From the NCBI RefSeq assembly GCF_014042345.1, contig NZ_JACEZT010000023.1, positions 1-61,314 of the forward strand: a DNA stretch of 61,314 nucleotides. The letters run 5' to 3'. Position 1 is the first letter of the stretch. Each line of letters opens with the position of its first letter. The translations under genes and the position numbers were made by a program. The notes under the pieces are model-generated. The model had not been told where the DNA came from and made no database searches. It saw only the letters and a list, made by a program, of their open reading frames with translations. The stretch is from Rugamonas brunnea (lineage in GTDB: Bacteria; Pseudomonadota; Gammaproteobacteria; Burkholderiales; Burkholderiaceae_D). Below, one piece after another: positions 24,501 through 30,994 of this stretch.

Positions 24501-24995
24501 CTGGCTGAAACCATCAAGGGCGGCGCTGGCGCCGATACCCTGACGGCCATCGGCAACGGCGACACCCTGAACGGTGGTGCTGGCAACGATAAACTGGTTG
24601 CTCAAGGCGACCTGGATATCCTGACCGGCGGTGCTGGCAACGACAAGTTCGACGTGTCGCACGCTACGACCAACGTGAACAGCTACGCTACGATCACCGA
24701 TCTGACCGCTGGCGACTCGATCGTGTTCTCGGCTGCTGCAACGTTCGCTGCCTCGAAAGTTGTTCTGGGCGACACCGCAGTGTTCCAGGATTACGCCAAC
24801 GCGGCAATCAAGGCGACCGCTAACGGCGATCTGTCGTGGTTCCAAATCGGTGGTAATACCTACATCGTTGAGCACGACAGCGGCGCATCGACGAGCTTCG
24901 TCAACGGCCAGGATATGATCGTCAAGATCACTGGTACCGTGGATCTGAGCCACGCGTCCCTGAACACCACCGACCACATCCTGCTGGTGCACTAA
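21504..24995 (+). CDS. S-layer-like RTX protein with N-terminal DUF4214
   Basis: A 1163-residue protein starting at ATG 21504, eight bases after AGGAG; the in-frame upstream extension lacks a ribosome site. DUF4214 helices (LVQQLYVAYYNRPADVDGL, then IYVNLFGRHADKTGLNFW) occupy about residues 1-130. A first RTX-like stretch (GTSGNDVFNG, GGAGADTL) is near 200-240. A long Ala/Gly/Thr/Val beta-rich body follows, and a second RTX block (GGAGADTL, GGAGNDKL, GGAGNDKF) at about 1005-1050 precedes a C-terminal secretion-type segment. I see no cysteine. Codons are strongly biased to GCT, GTT, ACC, AAC and CTG, unlike its neighbours, indicating very high expression. It is followed by a terminator and then type I secretion genes. 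S-layer function is inferred; a large adhesin is the alternative. Confidence 0.85.
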   Translation: MATNTELVQQLYVAYYNRPADVDGLAFYVKALDSGATVAEIAKNFATGPEYVATFAGMQADEIIDTIYVNLFGRHADKTGLNFWGNELTSGISPLDVIVRNIAAGALNADGTLNADGKVYANKVAAAVAFTKEIDTVGNEQERVAYASGHVNGLAKTFLAGVTDDASLVAATNAIHTTGVALVDAYTPVTTTALTTGVDLLTGTSGNDVFNGVIGTGDTLNALDSIDGGAGADTLNVLDVVGGTAIPTSAVIKNVETIAIRSAGATTFDATADANITGLTKIAVTQAAAATITAGSTTAIAISGATGAIEGHGGSTQTVSTSTGNAITLDGAAGAISVTDTKQGAAVVGIDGGTNVAVTASGVSTGTVTIGHTTHATGDVIVSSTGAAFASAGVTLGAIGVEGGATVSVTQAATSDASAAAKDTGATGHAIVESAVTIAGTKTTSVTVQQTATAAGKDAVAAAAGASTVDVVTFAAMAKGDTITVGGLTFTAAKALTAAEAAAAFADLSAGTHQGNAAASNGTYSGSFSTKFNSGDIVVSGTNQTVTFTSAAKDGSATIVTAGSAAAPAVSETTAGSAANDATTGVLAVTAGQVLITSTDNKITTVTLDGYGASSSVSSEALSTLSLAHSDASLAIVNGTATTLGLTLDGVGVAAHAALDLGTTYTTLNITTANANSAVDLSNDGNVAALNVAGTNVVNLLGSAALSGLKTVTVTGSAGVKVDASGANVTAVDTSGTTGNSSVTVNGQKATFTGGAGVDTVTLSTTAPAKAIALGAGDDVLKLAAGTTSIASTGSLAGGDGTDTIVFADAADANVAAGATLDGAFASKISGFEVLGLTTFGADNTVNLHNLDDINSIVIGGSTAGTLTLDKLLANSTVEFDGASAGTVVAKLADTSGTADVLNVVTKVADVATGFNKLVADGVETFNLTATDTNDDADATTVAQHTIDLQGDSVKSIVVSGNADVVLTGHLVADAINVKLALVDATAMTGALTATTNGTLAETIKGGAGADTLTAIGNGDTLNGGAGNDKLVAQGDLDILTGGAGNDKFDVSHATTNVNSYATITDLTAGDSIVFSAAATFAASKVVLGDTAVFQDYANAAIKATANGDLSWFQIGGNTYIVEHDSGASTSFVNGQDMIVKITGTVDLSHASLNTTDHILLVH

Positions 24996-25040
24996 TCTCA
25001 TCCCTCCCTTCCGTTAGTCGGAAGGGATTGAGAATAGTCA

Positions 25041-25077
25041 AAAACCTCCAGTGCTCCGGCACTGGAGGTTTTTTTTC
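25041..25077 (+). terminator. Strong rho-independent terminator after the S-layer-like gene
   Basis: AACCTCCAGTGC pairs perfectly with GCACTGGAGGTT around TCCG, ending in eight T residues. It separates the abundant transcript from the secretion operon. Confidence 0.92.
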
Positions 25078-25116
25078 GTTCAATCTGCACAAAAAAGTGG
25101 CAGATCGGTAAAAATT

Positions 25117-25157
25117 TGTGACGAGCATCACATTTTTGACCAGTTTTGAGGGATAAT
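25117..25157 (+). promoter_or_regulatory. CRP-like box and -10 element of the type I secretion operon
   Basis: TGTGA-cgagca-TCACA at 25117-25132, perfect in both half-sites, flanked by A- and T-rich arms as in the E. coli consensus. GATAAT at 25152-25157 begins 27.5 bases from the box centre, consistent with a class II CRP-dependent promoter starting near 25165. Confidence 0.65.
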
Positions 25158-25219
25158 CTCTCGTCTTTAATTGAGAAGACGTGCTTGCGCGCCGCCCAGG
25201 CGCCCTTTCCTTCAAGCTT

Positions 25220-27127
25220 ATGAAAAAACTCCTGAACCCCAAGAATGAAATTGAACAGGTCCTGCTGACCTTCAAGCGCACCTTCTACACGGTGGGTGCG
25301 TTCAGCGCCATCATCAACCTGTTGATGCTGGTTCCCTCGTTCTACATGCTGCAGGTCTACGACCGCGTACTGGGCAGCCGCAACGAGATCACGCTGCTGA
25401 TGCTGACGCTGATTATGCTGGGTGGTTACGCGCTGATGGCCACGCTGGAACTGGTGCGCAGCTTCGTGCTGGTGCGCGTGGGCGCCCGCTTCGACATGGA
25501 ACTCAATCGCCGCGTGTACACGGCCGCCTTCGAGCAGAACCTCAAGAGCGCCGGCGGCAACGCGGGCCAGTCGCTGATCGATCTGACCAATCTGCGCCAG
25601 TTCCTGACCGGCAACGCGCTGTTCGCCTTCTTCGACGCGCCCTGGTTCCCGATTTACCTGATCGTGATCTTCTTCTTCGAGCCCAGCCTGGGCGTGTTCG
25701 CGCTGTGCGGCACGGCGGTCCTGGTCGCGCTGGCCTTCATCAACGAACGCGCCACGCGCAAGCCGCTTGCCGAAGCCAACACCATGGCCATCACGGCCAG
25801 CAACCTGGCCACCAACAACTTGCGCAACGCGGAAGTGATCGAATCGATGGGCATGCTGCCCAACCTGATGTCGCGCTGGTTCAAGCTCCATGGCAAATTC
25901 CTGCACCTGCAGGCGCAGGCCAGCGAAAAGGCCGGCATGATCAGCTCCATAACCAAATTCGTGCAGACTTCGCTGCAATCGCTGATCCTCGGCTTTGGCG
26001 CCTTGCTGGTGCTGGAGAACAAGATCACGCCCGGCATGATGATCGCCGCTTCCATCCTGGTGGGCCGCGCGCTGGCGCCGGTGCAGCAAGTGATCGGCGT
26101 GTGGAAGAGCTGGAGCAGCACCCGTAGTTCCTACGAGCGTCTGGCCAGCCTGCTGGAAAAGAATCCCGCGCGCGCCGCCGGCATGGAACTGCCCAAGCCG
26201 CAGGGGCAGCTGTCGGTGGAAGGCGTGACGGCATCGCCACCGGGCGTGACCGTACCCATTCTGCGCGGTGTGACGTTCGCGTTGCAGCCCGGCGATGTGC
26301 TGGGCGTGATTGGCCCCAGCGGTTCGGGCAAGTCCACGCTGGCGCGCCTGATGGTGGGTGTGTGGCCGGCCGTGATGGGCAAGGTGCGCCTGGACGGCGC
26401 TGACATTTATCACTGGAACAAGGCCGAGCTGGGCCCGAACATGGGCTACCTGCCACAGGATATCGAACTGTTCGGCGGCACCATCGCGGAAAACATCGCG
26501 CGCTTTGGCGAAGTGGATGCCGAGAAGGTGGTGGACGCGGCCAAACGCGCTGGCGTGCATGACATGGTCCTGCATTTCCCGAATGGCTACGACACGATGC
26601 TGGGCGACGGCGGCGCCGGCCTGTCTGGTGGCCAGCGCCAGCGCCTGGGCCTGGCCCGCGCCATGTACGGCGATCCGTCCCTGCTGGTGCTGGACGAACC
26701 CAATTCCAACCTGGACGATGTAGGCGAAGCGGCCCTGGTGCAAGCCGTGCATGAATTGCGCAAGCGCGGCAAGACGATCGTGCTGATCACGCACCGCACC
26801 AACGCCATTGCCGCCACCACCAAGCTGCTGATGCTGCGCGACGGCGCGGTGGCCATGTTCGGCCCGAGCAACCAGGTGCTGGCCGCGTTGAACGAACAGA
26901 ACCAGAAGCAGATCGCGGCCCAGCAAGCGGCCCAGCAGAACGCAGCCCAGCAAGCGGCCGCACAGCAGCAGGCCGCCCAGCAGGCAGCAGCCCAGCAGGC
27001 AGCCGCCCAGCAAGCGGCGCAGCAGGCAGCGGCCCAGCAGGCGGCCCAGCAGGCGGCCGAATCCGCGGCACAGCAAACGATGGCGGCCGAGCAGCGCGCG
27101 CGCGCCGCCGCGAGCGAACAGGAGTAA
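25220..27127 (+). CDS. Type I secretion ABC transporter (PrtD/AprD-like)
   Basis: A 635-residue inner-membrane exporter with fused membrane and ATPase domains. Residues about 1-330 hold the membrane domain (LVPSFYMLQVYDRVL is diagnostic of the PrtD family). The ATPase has Walker A GPSGSGKST (about 365), signature LSGGQRQR (about 468) and Walker B LLVLDEPNSNLD. There is no N-terminal C39-like domain. The last 60 or so residues are an unusual Ala-Ala-Gln-Gln repeat tail. ATG 25220 is chosen because the family begins near MKKLLNPKNE; an upstream ATG at 25181 has no support. It lies four bases before the adaptor gene and just after its likely substrate. Confidence 0.92.
   Translation: MKKLLNPKNEIEQVLLTFKRTFYTVGAFSAIINLLMLVPSFYMLQVYDRVLGSRNEITLLMLTLIMLGGYALMATLELVRSFVLVRVGARFDMELNRRVYTAAFEQNLKSAGGNAGQSLIDLTNLRQFLTGNALFAFFDAPWFPIYLIVIFFFEPSLGVFALCGTAVLVALAFINERATRKPLAEANTMAITASNLATNNLRNAEVIESMGMLPNLMSRWFKLHGKFLHLQAQASEKAGMISSITKFVQTSLQSLILGFGALLVLENKITPGMMIAASILVGRALAPVQQVIGVWKSWSSTRSSYERLASLLEKNPARAAGMELPKPQGQLSVEGVTASPPGVTVPILRGVTFALQPGDVLGVIGPSGSGKSTLARLMVGVWPAVMGKVRLDGADIYHWNKAELGPNMGYLPQDIELFGGTIAENIARFGEVDAEKVVDAAKRAGVHDMVLHFPNGYDTMLGDGGAGLSGGQRQRLGLARAMYGDPSLLVLDEPNSNLDDVGEAALVQAVHELRKRGKTIVLITHRTNAIAATTKLLMLRDGAVAMFGPSNQVLAALNEQNQKQIAAQQAAQQNAAQQAAAQQQAAQQAAAQQAAAQQAAQQAAAQQAAQQAAESAAQQTMAAEQRARAAASEQE
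26915..27078 (+). repeat. Low-complexity Ala/Gln codon repeat in the transporter gene
   Basis: A run of near-identical units of GCN and CAG/CAA codons encoding alternating AA and QQ pairs at the C-terminus of the transporter. Units are in phase, so slippage in steps of three would change tail length without frameshift. Confidence 0.85.
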
Positions 27128-27130
27128 TCG

Positions 27131-28495
27131 ATGGCGAACATTATCAACAAGCCTGCGGAACCCGCAGTGGAAGTATTGGCGCATGACGTGACGCCGCTGA
27201 CGGTCAACACCGACGCCGGCGCCTACGCCAAGCTGGGCTGGATTATCGTGCTGTGCGGTGTGCTCGGCTTCATCGTCTGGGCCACGTTCGCGCCGCTGGA
27301 CAAGGGCGTGCCGCTGTCGGGCGTGGTGGCCAAGGAAGGCAATCGCAAGGCCGTGCAATACCTGCAGGGCGGCACCATCCAGGACATCCTGGTCAAGGAT
27401 GGCGACGTGGTCAAGGCCGGCCAGGTGCTGGTGCGCATGAACGCGGTGCAGGCTGACGCGGCGCTGGAAGTGTCGCGCGCCCAGTACATCTCGATGCGCG
27501 CGGCCGAGGCCCGGCTGCAGGCCGAACTGACCGGCGCCAAGTCGGTGGCCTTCCCCAAGAGCCTGGAGCCGTTTAAGGCCGATCCCCGCACGCAGGCCGC
27601 GATGGCCCTGCAGCAGCAACTGTTCAGCTCGCGCCAACTGGCGCTGCAAAGCGAACTGGCCGCCATGAATGAAACCATCGAAGGCTTGACGGCGCAGGCG
27701 CACGGCCTGGAGGAATCGCGCGACAACAAGAAGGCCGAACTGGGCTTCCTGCGCGAACAGCTCGACAACAGCCGTGACCTGGCCAAGGAAGGCTATATCC
27801 CCCGCGCCCGCCTGCTGGACCTGGAGCGCACCTACGCGTCGGTGAACGGCGCCGTGGCCGAGGACGTGGGCAACATCGCGCGCGCGCGCCGCCAGGTAGC
27901 CGAGCAGAACCTGCGCCGCGTGCAGCGCACCCAGGAATTCCAGAAGGACGTGCGCAGCATGCTGTCGGACGTGCAGAAGGAAGCCGAATCGCTGGAGAGC
28001 AAGATCAAGGCCCAGGACTTCGACCTGGCCGCCACCGACGTCAAGGCGCCGGTGGACGGCATCGTGGTGGGCAGTAATGTGTTCACCAAGGGCGGCGTGG
28101 TTGGTCCGGGCGCGCGCATGATGGAAGTGGTGCCGTCGGAAGACGGACTGGTGGTGGAAGGCCAGCTGGCCGTCAACCTGATCGACCGCGTGCACGTGGG
28201 CTTGCCGGTGGAGCTGATCTTCTCGGCCTTCAACAGCAACCGCACGCCGCACATTCCCGGCACCGTGGTGGCGGTGGCGGCCGACCGCGCCGTCGATGAG
28301 AAGACCGGCCAGCCCTACTACAAGGTGCGGGCCCGCGTGACGCCGGCCGGCGCCAAGCTGATCGCTGCCAAGAACCTCGACATCGTGGCCGGTATGCCGG
28401 TGGAACTGTTCGTGAAGACAGGCGAGCGCACCATGATGAGCTACCTGCTCAAGCCTATCTTCGACCGTTCCAAGTCGGCGATGACGGAGGAATGA
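27131..28495 (+). CDS. Type I secretion periplasmic adaptor (HlyD/PrtE family)
   Basis: A 454-residue membrane fusion protein. A short cytoplasmic N-terminus precedes one membrane helix at about residues 36-54 (LGWIIVLCGVLGFIVWA). The biotinyl-lipoyl half-motif (GGTIQDILVKDGDVVKAGQVL) is followed by long alpha-hairpin segments (about 120-300), the second lipoyl half (VKAPVDGIVVG), and a beta-barrel C-terminus ending in the family pattern GMPVELFVKTGERTMMSYL. It would bridge the transporter and the TolC channel. The stop overlaps the start of the TolC gene. Confidence 0.93.
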   Translation: MANIINKPAEPAVEVLAHDVTPLTVNTDAGAYAKLGWIIVLCGVLGFIVWATFAPLDKGVPLSGVVAKEGNRKAVQYLQGGTIQDILVKDGDVVKAGQVLVRMNAVQADAALEVSRAQYISMRAAEARLQAELTGAKSVAFPKSLEPFKADPRTQAAMALQQQLFSSRQLALQSELAAMNETIEGLTAQAHGLEESRDNKKAELGFLREQLDNSRDLAKEGYIPRARLLDLERTYASVNGAVAEDVGNIARARRQVAEQNLRRVQRTQEFQKDVRSMLSDVQKEAESLESKIKAQDFDLAATDVKAPVDGIVVGSNVFTKGGVVGPGARMMEVVPSEDGLVVEGQLAVNLIDRVHVGLPVELIFSAFNSNRTPHIPGTVVAVAADRAVDEKTGQPYYKVRARVTPAGAKLIAAKNLDIVAGMPVELFVKTGERTMMSYLLKPIFDRSKSAMTEE

Positions 28496-29829
28496 CCGTG
28501 GCCCGTACTCCATTGATGAAGCGGCTGCTGCCGCTGGCGCTGGCTGCGGCCGGCCTGCTGACGGGCGCCAACGCGTCCGCCATCGGCCTGCTGCAAGCGT
28601 ACGAGGCGGCGCTGAAGAACGACCCGACCTTCCGCGCCGACGTGTACACGGCCGAGAGCGCGAAGGAGAACCGCGTGCTGGGCCGCTCCAACCTGCTGCC
28701 CAACATCTCGGGCAGCTACAGCGGCAACCGCAACAACACCACGGTCGAGCAGCAGGGCCATATATTCCCGGAAGACTACATCTCGCGTTCGGCCACCGTG
28801 CAGGTGCGCCAGTCGCTGTTCAACCTCGATGGCTGGGCCCGTTATAAGCAAGGCGTGGCGCAGAGCGAATACGGCGAGGCGCAGTTCGCCAGCCGCCAGC
28901 AGGAAGTGATCACGCGCCTGGTGAGTGCTTACGTGGACGCGCTGTTCAAGGAAGATCAGGTGGCGCTGGCGAAGGCCGAGCGCGACGTGTACGTGGAGCA
29001 GAAGAAGGTCAACGAGCTGCTGTTCAAGAAAGGTGAGGGCACGCGCACCGACGTGCTGGAAACCCAGTCGCGGCTGGACCTGGCCGAAGCGCAGTTGCTG
29101 GAAGCGCAGGACGGCCTGGTGGTGGCGCGCGACACGCTGGGCGGCATCGTCGGCGGCGATACGGCCGAACCGGCGCCGCTGCGGCCCGGCTTCCACGTGG
29201 CCGAGCGCGACACGCTGGGCTACGAGAGCTGGAAGAAGACGGCGCTGGAGCACAATCCCGATCTGCTGACGCTGAGCAAGGGTGTCGAGATCGCCACCCA
29301 GGAGTACAACAAGCAGCGCGCCGGACATGCGCCGCGGCTGGACCTGATCGGCACCTATGGCAAGACCGGGTCCGAATCGCTGACCACGATCAACCAGTTC
29401 AACACGATCCGCAGCGTGGGCTTCCAGCTCAACGTGCCGATCTACAGTGGCGGCTCGGTGAACGCCTCGATGCGGCAAGCGGCGGCCGGGCGCGAGAAAG
29501 CCAAGGCCGACCTGGACGCGCAGACCAGCAAGGTGCTGGTGGAATTGCGGCGCAACTACAACCTCGTGCTCAGCAGTATTGCGCGGATCGAAGCGCTGGA
29601 CCGGGCGGTGGAATCGGCCCAGTTGCTGGTGACGGCGACCGAGCAGAGCATCAAGGGCGGGGTGCGCATCAACCTCGACCTGCTGACGGCGCAGCGCCAG
29701 TTGTACATGGCCCGGCGCGACCGGTCTGAAGCGCGCTACGGCTACCTGCTGGCCTCGACGCGTCTGCGCGCGGCCGCCGGCATCCTCACGCCCGACGACG
29801 TGCGCCTGATCGCCGCCTACTTCGAATAA
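28492..29829 (+). CDS. TolC-family outer-membrane channel of the type I system
   Basis: A 445-residue protein with a signal peptide ending near GANASA, then the two repeated helical halves typical of TolC. It starts with the common IGLLQAYEAALKNDPTFRA segment and repeats at about 240 with LEHNPDLLTLSKGV. ATG 28492 overlaps the adaptor stop in ATGA form. It completes a three-gene secretion set adjacent to the RTX protein. Transcription runs into the 74-base palindrome just downstream. Confidence 0.92.
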   Translation: MTVARTPLMKRLLPLALAAAGLLTGANASAIGLLQAYEAALKNDPTFRADVYTAESAKENRVLGRSNLLPNISGSYSGNRNNTTVEQQGHIFPEDYISRSATVQVRQSLFNLDGWARYKQGVAQSEYGEAQFASRQQEVITRLVSAYVDALFKEDQVALAKAERDVYVEQKKVNELLFKKGEGTRTDVLETQSRLDLAEAQLLEAQDGLVVARDTLGGIVGGDTAEPAPLRPGFHVAERDTLGYESWKKTALEHNPDLLTLSKGVEIATQEYNKQRAGHAPRLDLIGTYGKTGSESLTTINQFNTIRSVGFQLNVPIYSGGSVNASMRQAAAGREKAKADLDAQTSKVLVELRRNYNLVLSSIARIEALDRAVESAQLLVTATEQSIKGGVRINLDLLTAQRQLYMARRDRSEARYGYLLASTRLRAAAGILTPDDVRLIAAYFE

Positions 29830-29843
29830 GCCTGCCAGACAGC

Positions 29844-29917
29844 AAAACCGGGGTCAGGTCATGCCTTCGAGCAAAATGCGCGCATTTTGCTCGAAGGCAT
29901 GACCTGACCCCGGTTTT
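29844..29917. repeat. Dispersed GGGGTCAGGTC palindrome, copy 2 (perfect 74-base inverted repeat)
   Basis: Two 37-base arms with no mismatch and no spacer, centre GCG|CGC. The outer part is AAAACCGGGGTC; the inner arm is ATGCCTTCGAGCAAAATGCG. It lies between the convergent tolC and trhO genes and could stop transcription from both sides. Confidence 0.95.
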
Positions 29918-29928
29918 CAGTTTTTGGT

Positions 29929-30813
29929 TTATTTGCCGTAGCAGTGCGGGCAGGATTTCTCGTACACGTATTCGGGCGACAGCTGCTGGCGCGGCGTGAC
30001 GACGGCGCGGCAGTTGAAGCATTGCACGGTTTCCGTCGGCTCCAGCTTCGGATTGAGGGCGGTGCGGTAGTCGAAGACGAAGCAGTCGCCCGTGTAATGG
30101 GCGCCGCCCACTTCTTCAAAATACTTCAGGATGCCGCCTTCGAGCTGGTACACGTTTTCGTAGCCGATGTTCTGCATGTGGATGGCCGCCTTTTCGCAGC
30201 GGATGCCGCCGGTGCAGAAGGTGACCACGGTCTTGCCGGCGAAGTCGTCCTTGTGGTCGGCGATCACTTGCGGGAATTCCGTGAATTTCTTGATGCGGTA
30301 ATCGACCGTGTTGTTGAAGGTGCCCACGTCCACTTCGAAATCGTTGCGGGTGTCGACCATCACCACCGGCTGGCCGTTGTCGTCCACGCCGTTGTCGAGC
30401 CAGCGCTTGAGCGTGGCCGCTTCCACGAACGGCGCACGGCCTTCCTCGGGCTTGATCAGTGGCATGCGCATGGTGATGATTTCCTTCTTGATCTTCACCA
30501 GCATGCGCTTATGCGACTGTTCGTTCGACAGGCTTTCCTTCACTTCCAGGTCGGCGAAGCGGGCGTCGCTGCGCACCCAAGCGAGGAACTGGTCGATCTG
30601 GCCGCGCGGGCCGGACAGGAACATGTTGATGCCTTCGGGGGTGAGCAGGATGGTGCCCTTCAGGCCCAGTTCATTGCAGATGGCCTGGTATTGCGGCCGC
30701 ATTTCCTCCGTGTTGTCGAAGGTGATGAATTTGTAGGCGGCGATGTTGACGTGGACGGCGGCGGCCGTAGCGGCTGCGGCGCCGACGGCGGCGCTGGTGG
30801 TGTGAGCTTGCAT
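29929..30813 (-). CDS. trhO: tRNA uridine(34) hydroxylase, rhodanese family
   Basis: A 294-residue YceA/TrhO-type protein which forms 5-hydroxyuridine at the wobble position of some tRNAs. The N-terminal domain has KFITFDNTEEMRPQY and the central rhodanese domain has VVMVDTRNDFEVDVGTF with the catalytic loop FCTGGIRCEKA (Cys200). Two C-terminal CxxC pairs (CFNC, CPHC) suggest a small zinc-binding end, common in this family. ATG 30813 is chosen because a sigma70-like promoter ends inside the longer upstream reading frame (30848-30878). Confidence 0.92.
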   Translation of the reverse strand: MQAHTTSAAVGAAAATAAAVHVNIAAYKFITFDNTEEMRPQYQAICNELGLKGTILLTPEGINMFLSGPRGQIDQFLAWVRSDARFADLEVKESLSNEQSHKRMLVKIKKEIITMRMPLIKPEEGRAPFVEAATLKRWLDNGVDDNGQPVVMVDTRNDFEVDVGTFNNTVDYRIKKFTEFPQVIADHKDDFAGKTVVTFCTGGIRCEKAAIHMQNIGYENVYQLEGGILKYFEEVGGAHYTGDCFVFDYRTALNPKLEPTETVQCFNCRAVVTPRQQLSPEYVYEKSCPHCYGK

Positions 30814-30847
30814 GGTGCGTAGGGGGAAGAAAAGCGGATCAGGCGAC

Positions 30848-30878
30848 ATTATACGCGTAACGGCTTGATCTTCATCAA
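30848..30878 (-). promoter_or_regulatory. Candidate trhO promoter
   Basis: On the minus strand TTGATG (30878-30873) and perfect TATAAT (30853-30848) with a 19-base spacer; the start would be near 30840, 27 bases before ATG 30813. Confidence 0.5.
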
Positions 30879-30994
30879 GATTGCTCAATTAATGGGCAGG
30901 GGCTGCGCGGCCGCCATGTCCCCCAGTAATCAATTCTCGGCCCAGGCCGCCGCACGGTAAAATAGCGGGTTATTGAACCAGCTTTGAGCGGCGT

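Noticed and set aside
21486..25001. An unbroken 1171-codon reading frame antisense to the whole S-layer-like gene
   Set aside because: It arises from the strong codon bias of the sense gene (few codons whose complement is a stop). It has no ribosome site, no domain, and a composition that simply mirrors the sense strand.
24998..28513. A second long antisense frame across the type I secretion ATPase and adaptor genes
   Set aside because: Sense frames encode clear ABC and HlyD proteins; the antisense product is His/Gln/Arg-rich without recognisable motifs.
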